The notes under the pieces were generated by a model. That model did not search any database. It was not told the DNA's origin and saw only the letters and a program-made list of their open reading frames with translations. Shown piece by piece: positions 53,740 to 62,519 of a DNA stretch of 64,000 nt. Position 1 is the first letter of the stretch. Every line of letters starts with the position of its first letter. Position numbers and translations under genes: made by a program. This stretch comes from Alphaproteobacteria bacterium (lineage in GTDB: Bacteria > Pseudomonadota > Alphaproteobacteria > Sphingomonadales > Sphingomonadaceae), in contig JAGWWF010000017.1 in NCBI GenBank assembly GCA_018970445.1, positions 1-64,000 on the forward strand, written 5' to 3'.

Positions 53740-54537
53740 ATGAAGCCCATCATCCTTGAAGATCGTGCCGTCCTGTCGGTTGCCGGCGCTGATGCCGCGG
53801 CCTTTCTGCAGGGCATGATCACCCATGATGTTGCCCTGCTGGCCCCCGGCCGCGCGGTCTTTGCCGGGCTGCTCAGCCCGCAGGGCAAGGCGCTGTTCGA
53901 TTTTCACCTGCATGCCGGTGACGATGGCGAAATCTTCATCGATGTGGCCGAGGCAAAGGCCGATGCGCTGTTGAAACGGCTGTCGATGTACAAGTTGCGC
54001 AAGGCGGTCACGCTGGTGCGCCGTGATGATCTGGCGGTGCTGGCCAGCTGGCCCGGCGGCGAACCGATGGATGCGCGTGGGCCCACGCTGGGCGCGCGCT
54101 GGATCGGGCCGGCCGGCAGCGCGGCCGCGGGCGCGCAGGCTTATGACGCGCATCGCCACGCCGTGGGCGTGCCCGACAGTGCGGATATCGGCCAGGACGA
54201 GTTGTTGTGGCTGGAAACCGGGGCCGATCTGCTGGGCGGGGTGAGTTTCACCAAGGGCTGTTATGTGGGCCAGGAAAACACCGCGCGCATGCACCACAGA
54301 GACAAGGTGCGCCGCCGGCTGGTGCCGGTGACGATCAGCGGCGATGCCGGCGATGCGCTGGAGGTGAAGGACGAACAGGGCCGCGCCTGCGGCAAGCTGC
54401 GCAGCCGGGCCGGCGATGCCGCCATCGTGCATCTGCGGCTGGAAACGGCGGCCGGGCCGTTGTTCCTGGGTGATGCCAGGGTGGTGGTGCGGCGGCCGGC
54501 TTGGCTGGCCCCGGCCCTTGCGGACATGATGGCGTGA
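53740..54537 (+). CDS. ygfZ: YgfZ/GcvT-domain folate-binding protein
   Basis: 265 residues from the ATG at 53740. The hallmark YgfZ motif K-G-C-Y-x-G-Q-E is present in FTKGCYVGQENTARMHH, after LETGADLLGGVS. YgfZ binds tetrahydrofolate and helps maintain iron-sulfur enzymes such as MiaB; this cell has several radical-SAM and iron-sulfur proteins, including the one at 2937. The stop and the next start overlap as TGATG. Confidence 0.93.
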   Translation: MKPIILEDRAVLSVAGADAAAFLQGMITHDVALLAPGRAVFAGLLSPQGKALFDFHLHAGDDGEIFIDVAEAKADALLKRLSMYKLRKAVTLVRRDDLAVLASWPGGEPMDARGPTLGARWIGPAGSAAAGAQAYDAHRHAVGVPDSADIGQDELLWLETGADLLGGVSFTKGCYVGQENTARMHHRDKVRRRLVPVTISGDAGDALEVKDEQGRACGKLRSRAGDAAIVHLRLETAAGPLFLGDARVVVRRPAWLAPALADMMA

Positions 54538-55661
54538 TGGCCGATCCGGTTGGCCGCGCCGGGGCCAGGATCGAGGCGTCGCTGGGCGAAAGCTGGCAGT
54601 GGCTGACACAGGACAGCGGCGAGGCGCTGTTCGGCGCCGGCATTGCGCTGGCGATCTTTGCCGGGCTGGAACTGCTGCTGTGGCTGGCGCGGCGGCTGTT
54701 GCCCCGCCGGGCACCGGGCTGGCGCGGGCTGGCCGGAGAGATTGTCCACCGCACCTTCAGCCTGTTCCTGCTGGCCGCGGCGCTGGATGGGGCCACCCAC
54801 GCCATCGCGCCGCCGGGGCCGCTGCTGCGGCTGGTGGATGGCCTGTTCACCATCGCCATCGCCGTGCAGGGCGCGCTGTGGCTGCGCGAACTGGTGCTGG
54901 GCCTGGTGCGCCGCCGGGCCGATGCCAGCCCCGAAGATGCCCGCGCGCTGGGCAGCGCCATGGGCGTGATCACCGTGCTGGTGAATGTGGTGGTCTGGCT
55001 GCTGGCGGCGATCCTGATCCTCGACAATCTGGGCGTGAACGTGACGGCGCTGGTGGCCGGCCTGGGCGTGGGCGGCATCGCCATCGGCCTGGCCGCACAG
55101 GGCATATTTGCCGATCTGTTCGCCGCGCTGGCGATATTGTTCGACCGGCCGTTCCGGGTGGGCGACGTGATCAGTTACGGCACGTCCACCGGCACCGTGG
55201 AGCATATCGGCCTGAAGACCACGCGCATCCGGGCGATTTCGGGCGAGCAGCTGGTGATGGCCAACACAAAGTTGCTGGAACAGCAGGTGGCAAACCTGCG
55301 CCGCATCGAGCAACGCCGCGTGGTGCTGACATTCGGCATCATCTATCAGACGCCGCCCGACGTGCTGGAGGCGCTGCCCGGCGAATTGCAGCGGCTGGTG
55401 GAACAGGTGGCCGATACCCGCTTTGAACAGGCGGTGTTCACCGGTTTTGGCGCATCCAGCCTGGATTTCGAACTGTCCTTCTTTGTGACGGTGCCGGCCT
55501 ATTCGGCGATGCTGGCCGCACGGCAGGCGGTTGGCTTTGCCATGCTGCGCCGCCTGGCCGAACTGGGGGTGGGCTTTGCCTATCCCACCCAGACCAGCTT
55601 CACCGCCGCCCCCGATGGCCGGCTGGTGGACCCGACGCAGATCAGCGGGCGGGCACCCTGA
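54537..55661 (+). CDS. MscS-family small-conductance mechanosensitive channel
   Basis: 374 residues. Four or five N-terminal membrane helices, then the pore helix ALVAGLGVGGIAIGLAAQGI with the alternating Gly/Ala packing of MscS TM3, and the beta domain (FDRPFRVGDVISYG, GTVEHIGLKTTRIRAISGEQLVMANT). The C-terminal vestibule domain has DFELSFFVTVP. It releases solutes on osmotic down-shock. Its 3' end overlaps the convergent PEP-CTERM gene by 20 bases. Confidence 0.93.
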   Translation: MADPVGRAGARIEASLGESWQWLTQDSGEALFGAGIALAIFAGLELLLWLARRLLPRRAPGWRGLAGEIVHRTFSLFLLAAALDGATHAIAPPGPLLRLVDGLFTIAIAVQGALWLRELVLGLVRRRADASPEDARALGSAMGVITVLVNVVVWLLAAILILDNLGVNVTALVAGLGVGGIAIGLAAQGIFADLFAALAILFDRPFRVGDVISYGTSTGTVEHIGLKTTRIRAISGEQLVMANTKLLEQQVANLRRIEQRRVVLTFGIIYQTPPDVLEALPGELQRLVEQVADTRFEQAVFTGFGASSLDFELSFFVTVPAYSAMLAARQAVGFAMLRRLAELGVGFAYPTQTSFTAAPDGRLVDPTQISGRAP

Positions 55662-56292
55662 CCATCGGCTGGCGCTGCCGGCGGGTGGCAGCGCCAACAA
55701 GGCCGAAACCGGCGATCAGCAGCGCCCAGCTTGATGGTTCGGGCACGGCATTCGCGGCGATGCTGTCGAATTCAAACGCCACGCCGCGCGCGATGAAGCG
55801 CAGGCCGCCGATATCGCTGTTGCCCAGCGCCCGGAACTGCACGCGGCGGTTGGTGAGGGTGGCGCTCCAGTTGCCGTTGGCCGGGGTGAAATTGTTGCCA
55901 TCCAGGGTGAGCAGAGTCTGCCCGGCGGTGCCCAGCAGCTGCACCCGGTTGTGGGCATCGATGCTGCCCCAATAGAAGCTGATCGAATTGAGTGCCGGGG
56001 TGCGCAGCGTGGCAATTCGGGGCCGCCCGGCCTGGGTGGAGACAAAGCCGAAGCGGCCGGTGACGCCGGCCGGCGCGGCGGCCTGGCCCGACACACTGCC
56101 GATGCGGGTGGCGGGCGCGCCATCCCACACAAAACCGGCGGCATTGGCGGCATCAAAGCTGACCGCCAGCCGTTCGCCCGGCAGCGGGCCGGGATCGGGC
56201 GCCCCCAGGCGCGGCGCGATGACGATGGTGGCGCCGGCCGGCAGGGCGATGCTGGCAGCCAGCAGGGCGGGGAGGAGGCGATGGGCGATCAT
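55642..56292 (-). CDS. PEPxxWA-CTERM sorting-domain protein (probable exosortase substrate)
   Basis: 216 residues. A signal peptide (MIAHRLLPALLAASIALPAGA) is followed by a beta-rich extracellular-looking domain of about 160 residues without cysteines. The C terminus carries the tripartite sorting tail: VPEPSSWALL, a hydrophobic helix (IAGFGLVGAA) and the basic cluster TRRQR. It differs from many tails in having a further nine residues after the basic cluster (QPMVRVPAR). It should be processed by the exosortase at 22852. It diverges from the MaoC gene over an AT-rich region with inverted repeats. Confidence 0.92.
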   Translation of the reverse strand: MIAHRLLPALLAASIALPAGATIVIAPRLGAPDPGPLPGERLAVSFDAANAAGFVWDGAPATRIGSVSGQAAAPAGVTGRFGFVSTQAGRPRIATLRTPALNSISFYWGSIDAHNRVQLLGTAGQTLLTLDGNNFTPANGNWSATLTNRRVQFRALGNSDIGGLRFIARGVAFEFDSIAANAVPEPSSWALLIAGFGLVGAATRRQRQPMVRVPAR

Positions 56293-56346
56293 GGGCGGGC
56301 ATCCGGTGTGGGTGGTGGGATGCCCAACCCTCTAAGCCACTGATAT

Positions 56347-56391
56347 GGTTAATAAAAGATAACCACTGGGTTAACAGGACTTTGTTAACCC
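56347..56391. promoter_or_regulatory. paired GTTAA inverted repeats between PEP-CTERM and maoC-like genes
   Basis: Two dyads follow one another. GGTTA (56347-56351) pairs with TAACC (56360-56364). GGGTTAAC (56368-56375) pairs with GTTAACCC (56384-56391), eight bases apart. The region is much more AT-rich than its surroundings and lies between divergent genes, 55-99 bases upstream of the PEP-CTERM start and 71-115 bases upstream of the dehydratase start. A dimeric regulator site is likely; the regulator is unknown. Confidence 0.5.
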
Positions 56392-56461
56392 TGATTCTGG
56401 CAGGTTGACGCAAACGGAAGCGGCGGCCTAGGGTTGCCGCCATAAATCTGGGGAGAGAAGC

Positions 56462-56926
56462 ATGGCTGGAAAATCGCTGACGCTGGACGAATATCGCGCC
56501 CTGGTGGGCCAGGAAGTGGGCGTTTCGGACTGGATCGCCGTGCCGCAGGACAAGATCGACGCCTTTGCGCACGTGACGGGCGATCACCAGTTCATCCATG
56601 TCAACCCGGAACTGGCGGCGCAGACGCCGTTCGGCACCACCATTGCCCATGGCTATCTCACGCTCAGCCTGCTCAGCGTGATGGCCTATTCGGCGATGCC
56701 GGGCATCAAGGGCACGCGCATGGGCGTGAACTATGGCCTGAACAAGGTGCGGTTCATGGCGCCAGTGAAATCGGGCAAGCAGGTTCGCGGCCGCTTCACC
56801 ATTGCCGACGTGACGCAGCGCCCGGACGGCGCGTGGCAGACCACCGTGAACGTGACCGTCGAGATCGATGGTGAGACCAAGCCGGCGCTGGCCGCCGAAT
56901 GGATCACCCTGGCGTTTGTCGGCTGA
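56462..56926 (+). CDS. MaoC-family (R)-specific enoyl-CoA hydratase-like protein
   Basis: 154 residues, hot-dog fold. The hydratase-2 motif is complete: AFAHVTGDHQFIHVNPELA with catalytic Asp and His, followed by GTTIAHGYLTLSLL and GVNYGLNKVRFMAPV. It is close in size to NodN/PhaJ-type dehydratases and adds water to trans-2-enoyl-CoA. GGGGAGAGAAGC precedes the ATG. A thiolase gene follows after 35 bp, so the two probably serve one acyl-CoA pathway. Confidence 0.92.
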   Translation: MAGKSLTLDEYRALVGQEVGVSDWIAVPQDKIDAFAHVTGDHQFIHVNPELAAQTPFGTTIAHGYLTLSLLSVMAYSAMPGIKGTRMGVNYGLNKVRFMAPVKSGKQVRGRFTIADVTQRPDGAWQTTVNVTVEIDGETKPALAAEWITLAFVG

Positions 56927-56961
56927 ACCGCCGCTCCATTTTCCTTTGAAAGGACAAGATC

Positions 56962-58137
56962 ATGCGTGAAGCCGTCATCGTTTCCACCGCCCGCACACCG
57001 ATTGGCCGCGCCTATCGCGGTGCGTTCAATGCCACCCCGTCGCCCACGCTGGCCGGCCATGCCATCGCCCACGCCGTGAGCCGAGCCGGCATCGAGGGTG
57101 CCGAGGTGGATGATGTGGTGATGGGCTGCGCCCTGCAACAGGGCGTGCAGGGCGGCAACATCGCCCGCACGTCGCTGCTGCGCGCCGGCCTGCCGGTCAC
57201 GGTGTCGGGCCAGTCGATGGACCGGCAATGTTCATCGGGCGTGATGGCGATCGCCACGGCTGCCAAGCAGATCATCGTTGATGGCATGAGCATCTGCGTT
57301 GGCGGCGGCGTGGACAGCATTTCGATGGTGCAGAACGACAAGATGCGCGTGGGTTCCGATCCCAGCCTGGTGGCCATGCACCCCAATATCCACATGCCGA
57401 TGCTGCAAACCGCCGAAGTGGTGGCCAGGCGCTACAATGTCAGCCGCGACCGCCAGGATGAATATGGCTATCAAAGCCAGATGCGCACTGCCGCTGCCCA
57501 GGCCGCCGGCAAGTTTGACGATGAAATCGTGCCGATGACCGCCACCATGGCCATGGTGAACAAGGAGACCAAGGAGGTTTCCACCCACGAGATCACCCTG
57601 ACCAAGGATGAAGGCAACCGCCCGGAAACCACGCTGGAGGGCCTGATGGGCCTGAAGCCGGTGATCGAAGGCGGCTGCATCACCGCCGGCAACGCCAGCC
57701 AATTGTCGGACGGTGCCGCGGCCAGCGTGCTGATGGAAGCCAAGGAAGCCGCGCGCCGCGGCCTCACCCCGCTGGGTGCCTATCGCGGCATGGCGGTGGC
57801 CGGCCTGGAGCCGGACGAAATGGGCATCGGCCCGATCTATGCCATTCCCAAGCTGCTGAAGGCCAATGGCTTGACCATGAACGATATCGGCCTGTGGGAG
57901 CTGAACGAAGCCTTTGCCGTGCAGGTGCTGCACTGCGCCGATGTGCTGGGCATTGATCCCGATCTGCTCAACGTCAACGGCGGCTCCATCTCCATCGGCC
58001 ACCCCTATGGCATGACCGGCGCGCGCTGCACCGGCCACGCCCTGATCGAAGGCAAGCGCCGCGGCGCGAAATATGTCGTTGTCACCATGTGCGTGGGCGG
58101 CGGCATGGGCGCGGCCGGTCTGTTCGAAGTCTATTGA
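56962..58137 (+). CDS. acetyl-CoA C-acyltransferase (thiolase)
   Basis: 391 residues. All thiolase catalytic residues are seen: C90 in RQCSSG, H347 in GHPYGMTG and C377 in MCVGGGMGA; the N terminus [20 protein letters not shown] is standard. Catabolic (FadA-like) and biosynthetic thiolases cannot be told apart here; [10 protein letters not shown] and the pairing with a MaoC hydratase lean to fatty or branched acyl-CoA breakdown. AAAGGAC precedes the ATG. Confidence 0.93.
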   Translation: MREAVIVSTARTPIGRAYRGAFNATPSPTLAGHAIAHAVSRAGIEGAEVDDVVMGCALQQGVQGGNIARTSLLRAGLPVTVSGQSMDRQCSSGVMAIATAAKQIIVDGMSICVGGGVDSISMVQNDKMRVGSDPSLVAMHPNIHMPMLQTAEVVARRYNVSRDRQDEYGYQSQMRTAAAQAAGKFDDEIVPMTATMAMVNKETKEVSTHEITLTKDEGNRPETTLEGLMGLKPVIEGGCITAGNASQLSDGAAASVLMEAKEAARRGLTPLGAYRGMAVAGLEPDEMGIGPIYAIPKLLKANGLTMNDIGLWELNEAFAVQVLHCADVLGIDPDLLNVNGGSISIGHPYGMTGARCTGHALIEGKRRGAKYVVVTMCVGGGMGAAGLFEVY

Positions 58138-58145
58138 GGTTCCTG

Positions 58146-58172
58146 GCTCCCCTCCCTCCACGGGAGGGGAGC
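58146..58172. repeat. 11-bp GC-rich hairpin after the thiolase gene
   Basis: GCTCCCCTCCC (58146-58156), loop TCCAC, GGGAGGGGAGC (58162-58172). It begins nine bases after the thiolase stop. The next T-rich stretch (CTTTTGG) is about ten bases away, so termination is uncertain; such purine/pyrimidine-strand palindromes also occur as dispersed repeats. Confidence 0.65.
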
Positions 58173-58214
58173 AGCCGATTCGCCTTTTGGCAGCATTTGC
58201 GCCATAGGCCGGCG

Positions 58215-59930
58215 ATGACAATGGAATCACTCCCTGCGCCGCTGGCCCAGGCGATTGCCGCGCGCGGCTATGAGGAACTCACCCCCGTCCAGTCCGCCGT
58301 GATCGCCGAAGAGGCGCGCGGCCGCGATCTGCTGGTGTCCGCCCAGACCGGTTCGGGCAAGACGGTCGCCTTTGGCCTGGCCATGGCCGATGAGCTGCTG
58401 GCCGGCGCGGAAACCCTGGCCCATGCCGGCCGGCCGCTGGCGCTGGTGGTGGCGCCCACCCGCGAACTGGCCCTGCAGGTGGCCAAGGAACTCACCTGGC
58501 TCTATGGCCCGGCGCGCGGGCGCATCGCCACCTGCGTGGGCGGGATGAATCAACAGGTGGAACGCCGCGCGCTGGCCGCCGGCGCCCATATCGTTGTGGG
58601 CACTCCCGGCCGCCTGCGCGACCATCTGGAACGCGGCGCACTGATGCTGGACAGCCTGCGCGCCGTGGTGCTGGATGAAGCCGACGAAATGCTGGACATG
58701 GGCTTTCGCGAGGATCTGGAGGAAATCCTGGATGCCGCCGCCCCCAGCCGCCGCACCCTGTTGTTTTCCGCCACCATGCCCAAGGGCATCGCCGAGCTGG
58801 CCCGCGATTACCAGACGGACGCGCTGCGCCTGGCCACTGCCGGCCGGGCCGCCGCCCATGCCGATATCGCCTATCAGTGCGTGACGGTGGCGCCGGCCGA
58901 TATCGAGGCGGCCGTGGTGAACCTGCTGCGCCTTCACGAAGCGCCCACCGCCATGCTGTTCTGCGCCACGCGCGACAATGTGCGCCGCCTGCACGCATCG
59001 CTGGTGGAGCGTGGCTTTGCCGCCGTGGCGCTTTCGGGCGAGCATAGCCAGTCGGAACGCAACCAGGCATTGCAGGCGCTGCGCGACCGCCGCGCCCGGC
59101 TGTGCGTGGCCACCGACGTGGCGGCGCGCGGCATCGATCTGCCGGGATTGAACCTGGTGATCCATGTCGAACTGCCGCGCGATCCCGAAACGCTGCAACA
59201 CCGGTCGGGCCGCACCGGCCGGGCGGGATCGAAGGGCACCGCCGTGCTGGTGGTGCCCTATCCGGCGCGGCGGCGGGTGGAGCGCATGCTGCACAGCGCC
59301 GGTGTGAAGCCCGAATGGCTGCCGGTGCCGTCGCTGGAGGCGATTGCCGCCCAGGATCGCACCCGCCTGCTTGAATCGATCGGCGAAGGAATTGGCGGTC
59401 TGGACGACGAGGACAAGCGCCTGGGCGAGGAGCTGCTCACCCGGCACGGTGTGGACGAGATTGCCGCCGCGCTGGTGCGCATGCACCGTGCCCGTCTGCC
59501 GCAGGCCGAGGAGCTGGTGGACGCCGGCCCGGCACCACGCGCCGAACGGCCGGAGCGCCGCCAGGGCAATGATGCCGGCCCCGGCCCCAACCGGGGCGGC
59601 AACGACAATGGCGGCGGCGTGTGGTTCCGGCTGGATGTTGGCCGGCGCGACAGTGCCGATCCGCGCTGGATCATCCCGTTGTTGTGCCGGCGCGGCGGCG
59701 TGACCAAGCCCGACATCGGCGCCATCCGCATTTTCCCCACCGAGACATTGGTGGAAATCGCGCCCGACATGGCGGAACGCTTCATGGTGGCGCTGAAACG
59801 CCACGCGACGCGCAAGGGCAACAGCGCCGAGGATCAGATTGCCATCATCCCGGCCGGCGGACCGCCGCGGGCACCGGAACGCCGCGGCCCGCCACCGGCC
59901 CGGCGCGGCCCGCCCCCGCCACGGCGTTAG
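58215..59930 (+). CDS. DEAD-box RNA helicase (DbpA/CsdA-like C terminus)
   Basis: 571 residues from the ATG at 58215; the open frame upstream runs through the hairpin. Helicase motifs in order: Q motif TPVQSAVI, I AQTGSGKT, Ia PTREL, II VLDEADEM, III SAT, V ATDVAARGIDLPGL and VI HRSGRTGRAG. The C-terminal domain (WFRLDVGRRDSADPRWIIPL and onward) is a DbpA-type RNA-binding fold, and the tail is Arg/Pro-rich. It probably acts in ribosome assembly or mRNA turnover. The stop overlaps the convergent DUF2891 gene by four bases. Confidence 0.94.
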   Translation: MTMESLPAPLAQAIAARGYEELTPVQSAVIAEEARGRDLLVSAQTGSGKTVAFGLAMADELLAGAETLAHAGRPLALVVAPTRELALQVAKELTWLYGPARGRIATCVGGMNQQVERRALAAGAHIVVGTPGRLRDHLERGALMLDSLRAVVLDEADEMLDMGFREDLEEILDAAAPSRRTLLFSATMPKGIAELARDYQTDALRLATAGRAAAHADIAYQCVTVAPADIEAAVVNLLRLHEAPTAMLFCATRDNVRRLHASLVERGFAAVALSGEHSQSERNQALQALRDRRARLCVATDVAARGIDLPGLNLVIHVELPRDPETLQHRSGRTGRAGSKGTAVLVVPYPARRRVERMLHSAGVKPEWLPVPSLEAIAAQDRTRLLESIGEGIGGLDDEDKRLGEELLTRHGVDEIAAALVRMHRARLPQAEELVDAGPAPRAERPERRQGNDAGPGPNRGGNDNGGGVWFRLDVGRRDSADPRWIIPLLCRRGGVTKPDIGAIRIFPTETLVEIAPDMAERFMVALKRHATRKGNSAEDQIAIIPAGGPPRAPERRGPPPARRGPPPPRR

Positions 59931-60916
59931 GCCATCAACGCCAGCAGTGCGAAGGTCGCCAGCCAATGTTCGCCGGCATAATCGCCGGCAATATGGGGCA
60001 GGGCGGCGGCCAGATGCGCTTCGGCGGTGGCGCGCAGCACCGGGCTGGTGGCATCGCGCGGGCCCAGCGCGGCAGCGATGCGCCGGAAGGCCCAGGCGCG
60101 CGACAGGTTGAGGCCATCGAGATGGGCGATCTTGCCGTCGCTGCGGTCTGACACCATGGCCGGTGTGAACAGGCTGGCCGGCTGGCGCTGGCCGGCGGCC
60201 GGCAGGAACGCCTTGAACCAGGTGCGGAATTCAGGTGCCGGCAGCAGCGTGGCCATGGCCAGGGCCTGCATCAGGGTGGGCGACAGGAAGGCATCGCCAT
60301 CCGGTTCCCAGGCCTGGGCGGCCTTGTCGGCCCCATACCAGGCGCGTGCGCGGGCCTGCATCAGGCCCAGAAGCGGCCGATCATGATCGTCCGCCCAATG
60401 GCTGATCAGCACCAGGGCAAAGGCGGTGTTGGCATGGGCGCCGGTGCGGATCGGATAGGTGAGCAGCGGCAGATGCGCGCGCCAGGCCGCAGCGAAATCT
60501 TCGGCCAGCGGCTGAAAAACCGCCGCCAAAGGATTGTTGGCACGTGACAATTCTGCATGCAGCATCAGGATCCACGCCCAGCCATAGGGCCGTTCGAACC
60601 CCTTGGCGCTGGGACGGGCGAAATAGGCGCGTTCGGCCGCGATCTTTTCGGGCGTGAAGCTGGCGGCGGCCAGGGCGCGGGTTTCGGCGGCGCGGGCATG
60701 GCCGGGAAATTTGTGCAACAGCCGGAACAGCAGCCACCAGCCGTGCACACAGCTGTGCCAATCGAAACTGCCGAAGAAGATCGGGTGCAGGGCGCGCGGG
60801 GCTTGCGCATCGCCATCGCCGGACAGCACATGATCCAGCTTGTGCGGATATTCGCGCGCCACATGGCCCAGGGCGATGCCGGCCATGCGGGCGGCCTGTG
60901 CGTCATCAACAATCAT
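59927..60916 (-). CDS. DUF2891 family protein
   Basis: 329 residues from the ATG at 60916, which overlaps the DUF979 stop (ATGA). HPIFFGSFDWHSCVHGWWLLFRLL near residue 45-70 and the YGWAWILMLHAEL stretch are typical of DUF2891, an all-helical family resembling glycoside-hydrolase-type toroids, with conserved Asp, His and Trp residues. No signal peptide is seen. It is the last gene of an operon with a hydantoinase/oxoprolinase-type enzyme and two membrane proteins; its activity is unknown. Confidence 0.87.
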   Translation of the reverse strand: MIVDDAQAARMAGIALGHVAREYPHKLDHVLSGDGDAQAPRALHPIFFGSFDWHSCVHGWWLLFRLLHKFPGHARAAETRALAAASFTPEKIAAERAYFARPSAKGFERPYGWAWILMLHAELSRANNPLAAVFQPLAEDFAAAWRAHLPLLTYPIRTGAHANTAFALVLISHWADDHDRPLLGLMQARARAWYGADKAAQAWEPDGDAFLSPTLMQALAMATLLPAPEFRTWFKAFLPAAGQRQPASLFTPAMVSDRSDGKIAHLDGLNLSRAWAFRRIAAALGPRDATSPVLRATAEAHLAAALPHIAGDYAGEHWLATFALLALMA

Positions 60917-61854
60917 CGGAAGGCGGCTCCCCAGATCAAGGCGGTGTTGAACAGCCACAACAGTGCGGCCGTTGGCCATTGCGCGCGGATGACGGCATAA
61001 CGATCGGGCAGGTTCAACAGCGCGGCCGGCACGATGTTGAAATTGGCTGCCATCGGCGACAGCAGGGTGCCGCAGAAACCGGCCAGCATGCCCACCGCGC
61101 CCACCACCACCGGATCGCCGCCCATGCCCTGCACCAGCACCGGCAGGCCGATCCCGCCCATCAGCACCGGAAAGGCAGCAAAGGCATTGCCCATCACCAG
61201 CGTGAAGATGGCCATGCCGCCGGTGAAGGCCAGCACGGCGGCCAGCCGGTTGCCATCGGGGATGGCCAGCGGCGCCAGCGCGCCGACGATGTCGCCCACC
61301 CCGGCCAGCGCAAACACCAGCCCCAGGCTGGCCAGCATTTGCGGCAGGATCATCGCCCAGCCCACGCCTTCGGCCAGCCGCCGCCCTTCATGCACGGCGG
61401 CGCGGGCCGGCGGGCGCAGCCAGATCAGCAGCGTGGCCACCGCGATGATGGCACCCAGGCCCAGGCTGACCAGCGTGACCTGCCGGGGATCGACCAGCTG
61501 GCCAAGCCGCGGGAAGATGAAGGTGCCGGCCAGCGCCACGCCCGGCACGATCAGGGCCGGCAGGAACAGGCGGTTGCCATGGGCGGCAAGGCTGGCAGCG
61601 CGATCGGCGTCGCTGCTGGTGGCGGGCGTGCCCTTGCCCGGCGCACCGGCCAGGGCCAGGGCAACAATGGCCAGCAGGATGACGCCATTTTCAAAATCGG
61701 TGAAGCCGTCGCCGGCCAGAAATTCCAGCGAAATCAGGCCCCAGAAGCCGAATCCGCGCAGCCGGGCCGCGTGCTGGCGATCCAGCAGCGTGGCGATGGC
61801 CCAGCCGCCAAACACCAGCCCGGTGAGGGCATAAAGCTGCGCCAGGCCGATCAT
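60913..61854 (-). CDS. DUF979 family membrane protein (putative permease subunit)
   Basis: 313 residues from the ATG at 61854 inside an ATGA overlap with DUF969. About nine hydrophobic segments, with GVGDIVGALAP, FTGGMAIFTLVMGNAFAAF and GTLLSPMAANFNIVPAALL typical of DUF979. DUF969 and DUF979 are almost always encoded together and are thought to form one transporter, plausibly for the substrate of the linked enzyme. Confidence 0.9.
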   Translation of the reverse strand: MIGLAQLYALTGLVFGGWAIATLLDRQHAARLRGFGFWGLISLEFLAGDGFTDFENGVILLAIVALALAGAPGKGTPATSSDADRAASLAAHGNRLFLPALIVPGVALAGTFIFPRLGQLVDPRQVTLVSLGLGAIIAVATLLIWLRPPARAAVHEGRRLAEGVGWAMILPQMLASLGLVFALAGVGDIVGALAPLAIPDGNRLAAVLAFTGGMAIFTLVMGNAFAAFPVLMGGIGLPVLVQGMGGDPVVVGAVGMLAGFCGTLLSPMAANFNIVPAALLNLPDRYAVIRAQWPTAALLWLFNTALIWGAAFR

Positions 61855-62519
61855 CGCCGTCGCCCCATCCGCCACAGCCGCACCCCGTGCACGGCAAAGG
61901 CGGTGAGCGCCGTTGGAATGGCCCAGACCGACAATTGCAACGGTTCCACCACGATGCCAGCGCCTTCGAGGAAGCCCTTGATCAGCAGGATTGAGGCGAT
62001 GGCGAGGAAGATATCCTCGCCAAAGAACAGGCCGACATTGTCGGTGGCCGCCGCCATGGCCTTCACGCGGTTGCGGCCGGCGTCATCCAGGGCCGGATCG
62101 TCACGCACGGCGGCGGCTTCGGCCATGGGCGCGATCAGCGGGCGCACGCTTTGGGCATGGCCGGCAATCTGGGTGAGGCCCAGGGCGGCGGTGATCTGAC
62201 GAAAGCCCAGATAGATCAGAAGGATGCGCGCCGATGTTGCGCTGCGTGTGCGTTCGATCAGGGCGCGCCCGGCCTCCTGCAGACCGGCCCGTTCCATCAG
62301 CCCGATGACCGGCAGCACCAGCCAGGGCACCGAAACATAGCGGTTCTGCACAAAGGCCTTGCCCAGCGCGGCGATGATGTCGGGCACCGCCATGCCGGCA
62401 CCCAGACCAGCGCCGAAGGCCGCCGCAACCACCACGGCCAGCGGATTGGCGCGCACGGCGAAGCCGGCCACCACAAGGGCGATGCCGGCCAGCGGCCACA
62501 GGCTGGGCAGGGTGGTCAT
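61851..62519 (-). CDS. DUF969 family membrane protein (putative permease subunit)
   Basis: 222 residues from the ATG at 62519, overlapping the stop of the hydantoinase-B gene (ATGA). About five membrane helices. VPWLVLPVIGLMERAGLQE, GLTQIAGHAQSVRPLIAPM and ATDNVGLFFGEDIF are conserved in DUF969. It forms a pair with the DUF979 product. Confidence 0.9.
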   Translation of the reverse strand: MTTLPSLWPLAGIALVVAGFAVRANPLAVVVAAAFGAGLGAGMAVPDIIAALGKAFVQNRYVSVPWLVLPVIGLMERAGLQEAGRALIERTRSATSARILLIYLGFRQITAALGLTQIAGHAQSVRPLIAPMAEAAAVRDDPALDDAGRNRVKAMAAATDNVGLFFGEDIFLAIASILLIKGFLEGAGIVVEPLQLSVWAIPTALTAFAVHGVRLWRMGRRR

